A stretch of DNA of 64,000 bases from Gordius sp. MW1 (lineage: Eukaryota > Nematomorpha > Gordioida > Gordea > Gordiidae): NCBI GenBank assembly GCA_964036665.1, contig OZ038526.1:29822001-29886000 (forward strand), given 5' to 3'. The notes beneath the pieces are model-generated. The model was given only the letters and a program-made list of their open reading frames with translations, had not been told where the DNA came from and did no database searches. Made by a program: the position numbers and the translations under genes. Below, piece by piece: positions 11,281-22,811 of the stretch (its first letter is position 1; every line of letters starts with the position of its first letter).

Positions 11281-12356
11281 CGAAAGAATGGCAAAATAGC
11301 CGACCTTTTTTATGGGACTTGTTAGTTTAACAGACTTAAAAATGTTTGTACACTTATAGGAGCTCATCAGTATGCCATAATTAATTCGTAGTCATAAACA
11401 AAAATACCGCAATAGTGTTTATTTAACAGTATTACATGGTAATTTTGATTTTTGAAACTTTCAATGGGGTTTTAATTCAATTTAGTCGTTATCCAATTCC
11501 AATTAGTTTTAAACTTAAAATATTAAAAATGACAAACTGATGAGTTTTTATAAGGACGATATTAAGTGTAAGTGTCTATTATATTTTAAGGGCCGACAGT
11601 AATAAAGTAGGGTGATTATCACCATATAATCTCCAATTTAAACAAAAATTGTTTTTATATGGTATTATTGGTTATGTCAATTCGCCAACTGAGGTCTATA
11701 ATTGCATGTAAATGTATATATTTAAGGATTGCAAACGTATTAGAATTTTACAAGAAGGTTCTCTAAATAAATTAACAAATAATTACTACTTTTATATGTG
11801 GGTTATTTATTAAAAGTATTCAATATAGATTTATATTTAACAATGAAGGGTACGAATGTTCGAATTTACATATATATATATATAAGAACTAATGAAGGTA
11901 TTAAGGGGCGGTCTGGGTTTCGGCGATAGTTGCAGCAGGACGAACTCTAAGTAGGAAAAAAATAAAATTATGCAGGGTAAAAATCCAGCTATTTAAACCG
12001 TGTCGATGTACTGCACTTCTCAATTTGCATGAGGGATGCCCTTAACCTTAAGACAGGTCGATGTACTGCACATCTCAATTTGCATGAGGAACGCCTTCTA
12101 ACATATTCGTCTGCCTAATGCCTTAAACCAACCACTAATTAGGCATCTCCCGCAGACGACAAATTAGTGTCATAAATTGTTTTTATTCCAACCACTAATT
12201 AAATTACTTTTAAACCTTTTATTCCCACCACTAATTAAATTACTTTAAAAGATTTTAAACAAAAAAATTAAGAAATTACCTACAATTACTTTAGTGCATA
12301 GTTTTATAAAATGAAATATTACATAATATTCAACATTTTTATTTATAACCATACAG
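11281..12356 (+). other. End of intron 1 with a duplicated 37-bp block
   Basis: AT-rich intron sequence. A block with GTCGATGTACTGCAC and CTCAATTTGCATGAGG occurs twice, at 12002-12038 and 12057-12093 (period 55). It contains the octamer ATTTGCAT. Nothing else is recognised. Confidence 0.55.
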
Positions 12357-12497
12357 GATCTTGCAAGTACAAAGTAAAATCTAGGTCTGACTGTGATGGG
12401 AGGTACAACGTGAGGTTTATAACGTATGTTTTAAAAGATGACGCTATCAAAAATGCAACATGTCCACTTAAAACGCAAATTCGTCAATGGTGCAAAA
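12357..12497 (+). CDS. Internal exon: pleiotrophin/midkine-like domain, second
   Basis: Second visible exon of the midkine-like gene, 141 nt, phase 1 to phase 1, between acceptor atacag and donor gtatgt. The module begins G-S-C-K-Y-K-V-K-S-R-S-D-C-D and has cysteine spacing C-x9-C-x22-C-x9-C with several basic residues, as expected for a heparin-binding PTN/MK half-domain. It is joined to the previous exon across an 11.7-kb intron filled by a nested retrotransposon, and to the last exon across a 1.08-kb intron. Symmetrical phase-1 exons carrying one module each suggest growth by exon duplication. Three modules is one more than the two in vertebrate midkine; invertebrate relatives can have repeated modules. 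Splice sites are predicted by eye. Confidence 0.75.
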
Positions 12498-13577
12498 GTA
12501 TGTTAAATACAATTAGCTGATGACAGAAATGTTAAACATAATATTTAATATAACACCAAAACCAATTGGTTCATTACTAAAATGGAAATCAGCTTTAAAA
12601 CGCAATGTATAAGTTGTTTGTGTGTTTAAAATCCGATCACTCTCACTTTCATGCTTTTATTTTTATCAATAGTCGTAGAAAGTCAAAGTAATATTTAGCT
12701 TTTGATTTATAAAAAAAGTTCCTTTATAATAGCTGAGCTGTCATATTTAGTTTAACTTTACCTATTGGAGAAAAGTAATTATGCAACATTCAGAGCATTG
12801 TCACAAACCTAACATTTCCCAATAAGTTATGCTTTAAATAGATTGCACTGGTCTCAGCCGATAAGGATAACATATTTAAATTCTTTTTTATACGTCTAAT
12901 TTTTGTCATAATTGAGCTCTAATTTGCAAAAATATGAATTTTGCCACTTTTTATGGATACTGCGAAAATTAATAGATCACAACTTAAAATAGAGCCTATA
13001 AGCGTAATCCTAATCCATTCGCTAATATACAATAATGATAAATACTGTTAAAATAACATTTTTATACGATTGCAATAAAGAAATAGGAGCGATGGGAAGG
13101 AGAATAAGAATAGTGTACGTGTAGATAGAGTAGAGGGTAAAGAGGGGGTAAAGTAGTGGTAGTAGTATTAGTAGAAATTAAATACAATATACCCACCCAC
13201 ACCACATACTTTATCATATGTGTATGAGTCAATGATAGGGAAGGGACGGAGACAAAAGTCTGGGACAGTTTTGCAATATAAATATAGGGAGTAGGTGAAT
13301 TTTTATTAAAAATCAAAAAATTGAGTTTATTTTAAATTCGAATCCTAAGTTGGCTTTACAACTTAGATGTTCTATTTTTGCAGTTTCTTAAATATGAGCA
13401 AACTCATTTATACTGGCAACTTTGATTCCAATTAATTAAAAAACATGACGTGTAGGAAAAAATTACAAACATATCCCTGTACAGCACAGAGAACTCTAAA
13501 AAGATCTTGTTCGAATTTTTTGTTGATAACTGGTATTAATGCATTTTCTATTATTTTTAAATAAACATTTTTTGCAG
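12498..13577 (+). other. Intron 2 of the midkine-like gene
   Basis: 1.08 kb, GT…AG, phase 1. I see no mobile-element ends or ORFs worth calling in it. Confidence 0.6.
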
Positions 13578-13735
13578 AATGCCTTTACTTACCTGGCGAA
13601 TGGAGTAGATGCGATCCTAATAACAATACCAAGACACGTTATTATACTCTGATGGAGGGAAGTAGTGTCAATTTTTGTGATCAAAAATTAAAGGTGGTTA
13701 AATGTAAACAAAATAAAAAGCCCAGCTGGTTGTAA
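13578..13735 (+). CDS. Terminal exon: pleiotrophin/midkine-like domain and stop
   Basis: Last coding exon, opened by a good pyrimidine-rich acceptor (tttttttgcag) and closed by TAA at 13733-13735. It is the most canonical of the three modules: C-L-Y-L-P-G-E-W-S-R-C-D, then N-T-K-T-R-Y-Y-T-L, with spacing C-x9-C-x21-C-x8-C. The W-S-x-C-D and T-K-T-R-x-x-T-L motifs are hallmarks of PTN/MK domains. The tail after the last cysteine is short and basic (KQNKK), again as in this family. An AATAAA about 70 nt after the stop (near 13805) could serve for polyadenylation. An unrelated four-cysteine module is possible but less likely given the motif match. Confidence 0.8.
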
Positions 13736-15689
13736 ACTAAAACAAAATATTTCATAAAGCATAATTTAGCCTGTAAATATTAAATGATTCTGTTATATCA
13801 TTGTAATAAATTTATTTTACTTATTTGTTATGTTCTTGTAGTAAGTATCAAGATGTTTATTGGATTTTAAGTGCTAACAATGTTATGTTAATTTCTTCAT
13901 GAATTATATATTAAATTTTTAGCTAAAAGCTTTTATTGATTAATGTTGTAAAATTTAATTAAATTTCATGACAAATGGTAGCCAGAAATGCTAGATCTAT
14001 TTTAATGCACCTATGGAATGTTTATATAAAATTAGTGGACAAATTGTTTGTAACAATGAATTCCATAAAAGTTCGACCCTTAGGTACATATTGTTAAATA
14101 TGAATATGGATCGTATTAAAGAATTTGGATAAGGAAGAGGAGCATTGGATGATGTTTGCAAATGCTATATATGGTGTCAAATGTTAACATAAATGCAATA
14201 TTGAAATAGATCAACAAATGCAATAGAAGAAATTAAACTCAGGGTAAATTGATAGAATACAGAATACATGAAAACAAATTTAAATTTTATGGAAATTCGT
14301 AATGCAAACGGGCCTTTATAGGTTATCGCGATATCAAAAGCTTAAAACCTTTATAAAATGCTCAAGTTGATGGTCAAATAATTAAGATATTTAAGCAAGG
14401 ATGAATACTGGATAACTTAAATGGAGCTACGTAATAGGCGTTATTTCTAACAAAATTCAAAGGAACTTTGTAGATGTAGCTGAAAATTTTCAACTGTAAT
14501 TAGAGTCCTACGAAATTGTCTTCCGTCGGCCCTATCCCGACTCCAATGTTTTATTTAAAATTTGCATGAACCCGCCCGAAATAATTGTACCTATTGGCTC
14601 GAGTCGGGCCCGATATTTTTATAAAATGCGGTAAATTTGACATTTGAGATTTATCACAATTTGATAATTAATTCAAACATGGGGTATGATAAGTAAAAAA
14701 TTTAGCATTAATTTTGCTATAATCAAATAAGTAATCTGTCTTCAGCCGAGGCACTGAAAATTTTCGAATGCTCGGAAACTAACAATACTATAATTCTTTG
14801 TCCCATTGCGACAACCACTCTTACAACCTTTGGGCCCCAAGCCTTAAATTATTTTAAAAATAGGGAAGTAACTTTCCTTACTATAATCGTTTTTTATAAG
14901 ATAGAAAATAGGGATCACTTTCTGTAAATGGAATACAATAGCAATAGCGGAATGTTTTTTAAATATTTGTATTTCACTTGTTTTATTTATTTCATCACAA
15001 AATATGCATTTTTAAAAAATAATAAATGATTTTATCTAGCTATGTAAAATTTAAAAAATATTAATTATTAACTTGCTATTTTTAAACTTTATTAACTACA
15101 TTATACAGTCGAACTCCTATAAGTGATAGGATAAAACGAAATGTTTTTTGTGATAAATAAAGCGACGTTTTAAATACATTAACTATTATTTACGTTTATT
15201 TCGATATAAATAGTAATTGAATAATTGTAAATTTTCGGATTAGTGGTAATTAAATGTAAATTGTCGGAAAAGTGGTATTTTAAGTAAAACGAAAGATCTT
15301 CATATACATTTATTATTATTACTTATTATAATAGATAAGTAAGGACTAGGAAAAAGCCTCACCTATTATGAATATAACACTGGCCAACGGACTTATATAA
15401 TCACCCGGCAAACGGTCTGCAGATTCTGGTAGAGTTTTTAACGGTGAACACAATTTTATTTTTAGTTTTCCCCTTATTTGATATCAAAGTTGTTAAAAAC
15501 AGCTATTTTGATTTTTCGAACTTCAATGCAAATTAATCGGTAAAATTTTTTTAATAAATTTGATTTATAAATAAAGGTATAAGAATATATTAAATATTTT
15601 GCTCTACTATATTAATTTTTGATATTTTTCAAAATTTACTCATCTTTATCTTTTTACATGACAAATTGCCACAGACTTAAGGTGGATCT
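13736..15689. other. 3' flank of the midkine-like gene, decayed repeats
   Basis: AATAAA near 13805 may be the gene's poly-A signal. From 14503 a TAGAGTCCT-type end followed by CCCG-rich subterminal sequence (to about 14640) looks like one terminus of a decayed hAT element. No partner end or target duplication could be paired. The rest is AT-rich and unassigned. Confidence 0.35.
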
Positions 15690-16700
15690 CCCTTTCCTTT
15701 CTTCCTCCTTATAAATTAATTGGTCCCACAATTGTGGGGTTTGTTTTGATGAGTTTCTTCCATCTTGAGCAGGCAAGTACCATGTCTCGACCAATCTATT
15801 TTGTTTCCAAACCCGCCAGTTCCACGTGACACGGTTGTCCTCTTCCTCTTTTTCCCGGTACCTCCATGTTCAGTACCTTTTGATTTACATCATTCGTCTC
15901 CCTTCTTAGTATATGCCCATACCACCTTAGCCGATTTTCGTTAATCATGTCCGCCATAGGTTAAATACCCATTTATGTCGTGAGAAAGTCATTCGTTATA
16001 TGGTCGAGCTTAGTATATCCCAAGCTCCAATGTATCTTTCTTTTCTCTGTGGCTTGTAATAGCTTTTTTTCCAAGGTGTTTAATGCCCACGTTTCACTTT
16101 CATAGAGTAACACCGGTCTTACGGTGGATTTGTCAGCTTTGTTCTTCAACTATATTGGCATTTTCTTGTCGCACATTACACCGTATAATGGACATCCAGC
16201 GTAACGTTCATTTCCATCTATACCATATTTCGATAGTTGACCTTTAAACCATATCAGCTAAACGCTTTGACCACTTTTCTCCTTTGTCTCCTCTCATAGA
16301 ACTATATAAACCGCATATGGCATACACCGCGGAGATGGTTTTGTAATGTCTCTCGTTTATTGAATAAAAGGGACTTATGAACGACGTAATCGAATTTCAA
16401 CCCTAAAAGGTTAAGAATCTCCAACTGTCGTCCTAACCCAAAAATCTGAGGCTTTATAAATATAATTCATAAGCGGTTTGTATGCATCATGATATTTTGT
16501 TTTCTTGAGCACTACCATATAAAATCGCGAGGGACTGTGTCATATGCTTTCTTCAAGTGGATAAGGACGATATGTTCGTCTCTTCTCTTTTCACCATATT
16601 TATCCATCATTTGTCTTTGTGCGAAGATTTGGCCGATTTTTGATTTACCGGCCACAAATCCGAATTGGTTAGCCGATAATTCCCCCTCATTTTTAGCCTG
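15690..16700 (-). pseudogene. RTE-like LINE remnant
   Basis: Minus strand, several frames. An RT piece at about 16500-16680 reads N-Q-F-G-F-V-A-G-K-S, then R-Q-M-M-D-K-Y and K-K-A-Y-D-T-V-P-R, the LINE RT palm start. After a deletion, the C-terminal end at about 15700-16150 has V-L-L-Y-E-S-E-T-W and R-L-R-W-Y-G-H-I-L-R-R, then G-K-R-G-R-G, the pattern of RTE-type LINE proteins. Frameshifts and stops make it a pseudogene. Confidence 0.75.
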
Positions 16701-18000
16701 TTACTCGAGACCTATAAAGTCACTTTTTTCAACCTAAACCCGACCCAAATTTTTTTTAAATATTCAACTTGAACCCTACCCGAAAGCATTTTAAAACTTC
16801 CAACCCGACTCGAAGGCATTATGAATTTTTACTTTTATCATGAATTTCATATTCTCTATATTTCCTCAATAATATCCACATCTTGCGTGAATGCATTTAA
16901 GCTGATCTTTGATAAGTCATCTGGTTTGAAGTCTGAACTTGTCATTAAACTTTTAACTAAATCCTATCCTAGTAGCCAATATAGTAACTTGAATATCTAA
17001 GTTATTTCTATTCAATAGGCGAAAACGTTGTGTTATTACAAATGTGTGTATCATGCGCAATGATACATGTACATATTTACTACACAAAGTTTTAACATAT
17101 ATAATTTTGAAGAATCCAGTTTTCAATGTGAAAGTAAACAGAGATTAACAGTGCTTTTTATTAGAAATCAAGCAGGCATTGACCAAATAATATTTGTTGA
17201 AAATCATTATTTAATCCATTATAGATTTACAAAATAAGTTTATATTATTTGTATTTTATTTATCCTAAGCCAAATGTAGCTGTTGTAACTACGGCTCTCT
17301 TATTACATAAAGGTTTATAAAACCATTAACGCTTTATTATTGAAAACCATAAATTTTGTTCTTTAAGAATGTGAAAAGTTGTTTTAGTAGCGTTATTTTA
17401 ATATAAATGATATTAGTGCAATAAATTATTTGAATTATTAGAAATCTAAAATAAGTTTATATGTGTTAATTTTCTGAATTTAAGGCCTAGTGATCCTCAC
17501 TTAAGGGATTTGACTGTATATGTACGCATATTTAAATATAAATAAAACAAATTTATACAATTAGAGTTAATAGATTATAGAGAGGGGTTTGAATGGAGTT
17601 TAATTAACCATATTAAGTATCTAAAAGAACCTTCTTCCTTATAATTTAGTTAAATTAATATAGAAATTTGTTTTTAATGGTTTGTTGAATAGGGTTTGCT
17701 CGGGCAGGTTGATATTCGGATATGTTATAAATTTTGTCCTAGGGCTTGGTCGAGCAGAGGGTCCAGTCACTAGTTTTTAAAAAAGAAGCTTAATACTTAC
17801 GCGGGGTTCATAATGTGCTCGAAGCGATGCAAAAATTGAGCATCAATTACGAATGTTTTGAGTTGATAAGAGGGAAATATATATTATTTTTAACTTGTTC
17901 GATTAAGTCCATTTAAAAAAAACCAAATATATGGACTATATATTACACACTTTATAAATTAGTGTCCTAAATTTTCGCTTCACATCGCTTCGCGCACGTG
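16701..18000. other. Decayed repeats with CCCGAC-type ends
   Basis: CCCGACCC/GGGTCGGG-rich stretches at about 16708-16830 and 17690-17785 resemble hAT subterminal regions like those at 49193. I could not pair ends or find a target duplication. No coding sequence recognised. Confidence 0.35.
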
Positions 18001-18009
18001 TTACGTGGA

Positions 18010-18250
18010 GATGGAAATACTAAGATGGATGTTAGGGTAAGCAATAGAACAAAGTTTAAACTTAACAAGAAAGAATCAAGATCAAAATTACGATACCAAT
18101 GCTTTTAGCAAGAGATTAAAATGATTTATACATGTATGAATACGATTAGATGTTATTGGGCATGCGTTATTGGATTCACGCCAATGAAAAGATTAAAACA
18201 AGTTGTGCCCTCAACGTCATTTAAGTGTTTCGTGAGAAGCGCGTCCCTAG
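18010..18250 (+). pseudogene. Possible LINE C-terminal fragment
   Basis: Frames carry E-I-L-R-W-M-L-G and, later, a V-I-G-H-A-L stretch, weakly like the R-M-L-R-W-M…W-I-G-H-x-L signature of LINE C-termini. The fragment is short and frameshifted. Confidence 0.35.
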
Positions 18251-18353
18251 TGTAAGAAGGTCCCTTTTTAAACTGATATTCCTCTCATGACATAAATCTT
18301 AGCAAGACCTATCGCTATTGGGGGAGTATTTAGGAGGACTATTTTTAAAATAA

Positions 18354-19924
18354 TCTATATATATAAAGTAAAGTGTATGTATATATGTATGTAAGGGCTA
18401 ATCTCTGAAACTACCGGCCCGATTCGCGCGAAAATTTACCCCTAGGTTCCCAGGGCGGCCAGGGGTAAAATAGCTTTTTCCGAATCTTAAAATTCCTTTT
18501 AATTTTCGAGATATTGGGTTTTATGCGTTTTGACGTTCAATAAAATGTCAATCAAACGCACCTCCTCGCGTTCGTCGAAATTTTGAATATACAGACAGTT
18601 CTGTAGTAAAAGTGTATCACTTATAGTAGTTTGTAAAAGGTAATCTTTTCTTAACGGTGACAACATAAAATTTATGAATTAAATTTCTTAAACGTCATCT
18701 TTTCTTAACGGTGACAATATAAAATTTATGAATTAAATTTCTTAAACGTCATCTTTTCTTAACGGTGACAAGACAACATAAAATTTATGAATTAAATTTC
18801 GTAAACGTCATCTTTTCTTAACGGTGACAACATAAAATTTATGAATTAACCTGAAATAAAAAAAATTATAGATTATTTGAGAAAATATATAGGTGGAGAA
18901 GATAAATTTTTCTCATTATCATTAAATGAGATATTTTAAATGAGAAAGATGAAAGTATATATAATTTAAATGTAATATAAAATAGTCCAACGTTGATTAT
19001 TCTGAGTAAATGCTATTTATATATAAATGTCATTATTTATCTATAATTAATTTTAAATGAGATATTTAAATGAGAATAAATTCTGAAACTACCGGCCCGA
19101 TTCGCGCGAAACTTTACCCGTAGGTTCTCAGGGCGGCCAAGTGTAAAATAGCTTTTTCAGATTGCTAAAATTCCTTTTAGTTTTAAAAATATCGGACATT
19201 TCTCGGCCTTTTGGTTTTAAAAAAGGGCTAAATTCTGAAACTTCAGATCCGATTCGAGCGAAAATTTAGCCGTAGATGCCCAGATAGGCCAGGGGTTTTT
19301 TCAGATTCCTAAAATACCTTTTTGTTTTAAAAATATCTGACATTTCCCGTCCAGTTTCATTTTTAGCAGCATATACAATAATGACGTCATACATACAAAG
19401 CTGAAGTCTTCTCGAATTAGATATTTAAAAGTATAATAAAAATGTTACAGTATACGGTTAAAACTATTGGGGTTTAACAGACTATTTAAATTAAATAAAT
19501 AAAATTTAAATTATGCAGTTTTTGTCATTATTACACGTGGTCGATCATAGAAGCATATTTTTAATAATTATCCATCCTTCAATTAATTATTTTATTATAT
19601 TAAAGAAAATTGTATTTCAAATAATCAGCTAACTAGAAAAATAAAATAATGGTACTATTGTATAATAAGTAACAGCATTAATAAGCAATTTTTTCAAAAA
19701 CATTTAATTTTAGTCGGATTTGATGACTAAAACAGAATTTGCATTTGGTTTGTCTTATTATATAAATATATACTAAAAATAGTGGGTTCATAAAATCATT
19801 CGGACCTTTCACATTATAAATTATTTCATATATGACCCCATTTTAGATAAGTCTTATTAATAGCTTATACTTAATTAACCACTTAAGGACTGAGCCAAAG
19901 CAACGCTTGGCCGGGCACAGCTAG
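18354..19924 (+). mobile_element. Non-autonomous Helitron inserted in the LINE
   Basis: Begins TCTATATATATAAAG after an A and ends with a GC-rich hairpin (GCCAAAGCAACGCTTGGC), ten bases and CTAG before a T, the canonical Helitron pattern of insertion between A and T. No terminal inverted repeats and no target duplication. Contains a minisatellite at 18640-18850 and copies of a CTACCGGCCCGATTCGCGCG motif near 18411 and 19086, with a more divergent one near 19245. No Rep/helicase coding sequence. Confidence 0.9.
18640..18850 (+). repeat. Minisatellite, about 4 copies of 54 bp
   Basis: Unit contains ATCTTTTCTTAACGGTGACA and AAAATTTATGAATTAA. Copies are nearly identical; one has a short internal GACAA duplication. 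Tandem arrays inside Helitrons are common. Confidence 0.92.
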
Positions 19925-20083
19925 TATGTAATAAAATCAAACCGATTTTTCCACCAATCTAAGTCCAAATCAATTAGGTTTTGGAATAAAGGGAGGCTGC
20001 GAAGCTGCTAGTCATGCCGCTAGGCTAGCCCTCGAAGCCATACCATCGGATCATTGCATGGTCAAACTAGACTTTGCCAACGC

Positions 20084-20771
20084 TTGCACCGATATCAAAT
20101 TTTTAACCGATACCGATACCGATACTACCGATATTTAAATAAATATACCGATACCGATAACGATATTTTACATTTTATAAAAATGACACCTGTTAATATT
20201 TATAAAGCTTTATTTAAAAATTCCAAATTTTTTTTTATAAATAGTAATTTTTCAATAGTCTCCGCAGCTGAGTTCTCATCAATTATAAAATAATTCCAAA
20301 TTAATGACTTGCTTTTAGACCTAAATATAATTTAATTTAAATAAAGTCAATGTAAGGCCATTTGAATTAATAATACACAACATAGAATGTTATTCTAATT
20401 TAAAATATTTTAAATGCTTTGTTGATAAATATTATATAATATATATATTAAAAATCGTATATACAATATATAATATAAAAAATACATTATATTATAAATT
20501 TTAAATATAAACTAACTTACATAATAATATAAATAAGTGGTGGTAGAAATTTGAATGAAGGAATCAATGAAAAAATAAATTAGATTTAACAGCAATTAAG
20601 TAAAATTTAATTTAAAAAGTATATAGATATACAGCTCTAACAAATATAAAATATTTGTAAAAAAAGTTTCAAGTATCGGTATCGGTATCGGTCGATTAAT
20701 AACCGATACCGATATCGTTAAAAAATCGTGATATCGGTACCGATACCGATACCGATATCGGTGAAGCCCTA
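20084..20771. mobile_element. MITE with ACCGATA-repeat termini
   Basis: Separates K-L-D-F-A-N-A from F-N-C-F-R-R in the LINE RT, so its borders are set by the broken motif. Both ends consist of inverted arrays of ACCGAT / ATCGGT hexamers, ending GGTGAAGCCCT on the right. The interior is AT-rich. No clear target duplication is left. Confidence 0.68.
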
Positions 20772-20899
20772 CTTTTAATTGCTTTCGTAGAAATGTCCTT
20801 ATTGAAAATTTTCTCGAGAATTTTCGAAAGTTCCATAACTACATCTTATTAAGTTATGGCTCAACATCCTTTTTAAGATTTGGGGATTTTAAAATAAAT

Positions 20900-22160
20900 T
20901 CATCTGAAGGTATACAACAAGGTGACCCAATGGGTCCGCCATTATTTTGCTCAGGTATCCAAAGTTTAGTGGAAAAAATATCGCACGAATGCGACCTAAC
21001 ACTAAATATTTGGTACTTGGACGATGCCACCCTTTGTGGTCATCCTCGCGATTCGAACCAATTTTAAAACTAAAACTAAACGAGACCAAATGTAATATCT
21101 TTCAACCCCCTGACTACTCATTATATTCCCACATTACCCCTTTTTTAGCAATCGAGAAAGACGCTATGTGCCATCTTGGATCGCCTATAGGCGGTCGAGT
21201 TGGACTCGCAACTTATTTGGAGAAAAATCCCTCTATTCTAAACTCAAAATTAGATCTTTTAAAGTGTTTGCCTTCACACCACGCTTTTTACATAGTGAAA
21301 AACTATTTTAATATTTCAAAAATTCAGCACTGTTTTCGCCCCTCAAGTGCTTTTTTACACTCGGGAATTTTAAATTTCTTCGAAAAGAATATTAAATCTA
21401 TTTTACAATCTATTTTAAATATAAAATTCAATACTCAGAGCTGGTTACAAGCTTCCCTACCAACCAAATCGGGTGGTTTAGGAATTCGCTCACCTGCCGC
21501 AATATCTCTAGTCTCGTTTATTTCATCTTACAAATCCGTACAAGATACCATTTTTAAGTTGTATCCGGTTAAAGAAGACCCGCTTTTACCCATTGCTTTA
21601 GCTATTTGGGAAAACAATACCAATCCCGGAACACCTTTGCCACAAACCTCACGACAAAGAGATTGGGATGCCGGACTTGTGTTGCGCTCCGTTGATTATC
21701 TAATTTCAAGTAGCGATGCAAGTCAGTGTTCTAATTTAAGGTCGTTTTGTTTGATGGCTCAGGTCACGAATGGCTAGAGGTCTACCCAAGCTGTCTCACC
21801 GGGATGATGCTGGAGGACTCGGAACTTTTGTACTCCATAGCTCTCAGGCTAGGGGTTAGATTTTCGAAGCCATTCATTTGCCGAAATTGCAGCATACTCG
21901 TAGACGAACAAGCCAGGCATCCCTTACACTGCCTGGCAAACAAATTCAAATATGTTAGGCGCAATAAGGCCAATGCCTTAATTCAAAGTGCTCTGAAGAG
22001 AGCAAAGATCTTATCCATCAGGACGCATACGTCCCTCCATGGAGGGACGTATGCGTCCTGATGGATCTTCTTTAGTCCCATGGAGCAATGGTCTTAACCT
22101 TAAATGGGACTTCACATGTATAGACCTATTTGCCCCCTCTAACTACAACATAGGGGCGGA
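20900..22160 (+). pseudogene. LINE RT C-terminal half and endonuclease-like tail
   Basis: Longest readable part of the LINE at 18260-22518. The main frame opens with I-Q-Q-G-D-P-M-G, then Y-L-D-D-A-T-L-C-G, and shifts near 21060. It continues to about 21777 with L-P-T-K-S-G-G-L-G-I-R-S-P-A-A. Another shift leads to the frame at 21747-22061, with L-R-L-G-V-R-F and paired C-x2-C / H-x3-H-C motifs. After the palindrome the sequence resumes as [10 protein letters not shown], then [14 protein letters not shown]. The P-D and W-D-x-T motifs recall the PD-(D/E)xK fold of restriction-like LINE endonucleases; that fold call is inference. Confidence 0.7.
22013..22066. repeat. Perfect 54-bp palindrome
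   Basis: Two 27-nt arms meet at CCATGG (centre between 22039 and 22040) without loop or mismatch. The palindrome lies inside the LINE C-terminal domain and ends the upstream frame. Confidence 0.97.
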
Positions 22161-22648
22161 AAACAAATAAATACAAAGCCTTATTATCCTCAAACATTTT
22201 TATTCCATTGGTTGCTTTCAGGCACCTTTGGCAAACAGGCCTTAGCTTTTTTCAAAGAGGTAGGAAGACGTTCTCCCCCGTCTAAACATTCGGTACCCTT
22301 TTTACTTAAACAAAACTAGGTATTCTTATAGTCAAGTACAATTTTAAATCATTCGCGGATTCTTGGCCAATTTTGGAAGACTCCCTCAATGATGATATAT
22401 CAGAATAGTGTATTATTTTATCTGAGGCATTTTGTCTTTTATATTTCATGTATTTATATTATATTACTCTCAACGGATTTTTAACAAATAAACTTTTTAT
22501 TCCAAAAAAAAAAAAAAGGGCGAGCGTTGTTAATTGTAGCACCGCCACATGTTCCGTATTTTCTAGCTACACTTAGCGTAATCAATCTCATCTCAACTAG
22601 TTAATTAGCATGATTGCAACGTGTTGATGCAATAACAACTAGCTAACA

Positions 22649-22811
22649 CCTTGGGCGTAGCCAGCTTTGGAATTAGAGGGGGGCAATAATGATTAAAGGA
22701 TGTTTAGGGGGGGGCAAAATGAACATTTTTTGAAATTTTAGCCATATCAACAATTTTTTGGATTTAAAGGGGGCAGCCGCCCCTCCCTGCCTCCCCCCTT
22801 GGCTACGCCCA
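22649..22811. mobile_element. Small MITE with GGGCGTAGCC ends
   Basis: Terminal repeats TGGGCGTAGCC / GGCTACGCCCA are flanked by GCTAACACC and GCTACCACC (9 bp, one mismatch). The interior is rich in GGGGG runs. No coding capacity. Confidence 0.65.

Larger units (their letters stand above)
18260..22518 (+). mobile_element. LINE with QGDP/YLDD RT and a CHC-plus-RPDG C-terminal domain, 5' truncated
   Basis: Non-LTR retrotransposon. RT pieces read A-R-P-I-A-I-G-G-V-F-R-R (18300-18345), then after a Helitron Q-L-G-F-G-I-K-G-G-C-E-A and K-L-D-F-A-N-A (19960-20085). After a second insertion come F-N-C-F-R-R, G-I-Q-Q-G-D-P-M-G-P-P and the catalytic Y-L-D-D (about 20900-21030). Downstream are L-L-K-C-L-P-S-H-H-A and P-T-K-S-G-G-L-G-I-R-S, then a cysteine/histidine module (C-R-N-C, H-P-L-H-C, 21880-21940) and [10 protein letters not shown] near 22054-22084. 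The element ends in an A-run at about 22505-22518. A known family of invertebrate LINEs has this architecture. Several frameshifts show the copy is dead. Confidence 0.82.

Noticed and set aside
13062..13316. 84-codon minus ORF rich in T, P, S and Y
   Set aside because: Low-complexity ACC/CTAC repeats within the second intron; no start context or homologous pattern.
16489..16737. 82-codon plus ORF
   Set aside because: Antisense shadow of the RTE-like LINE RT fragment on the minus strand.
20889..21089. Minus-strand ORF opposite the LINE RT
   Set aside because: Shadow of the plus-strand RT frame with Q-Q-G-D-P-M-G and Y-L-D-D.
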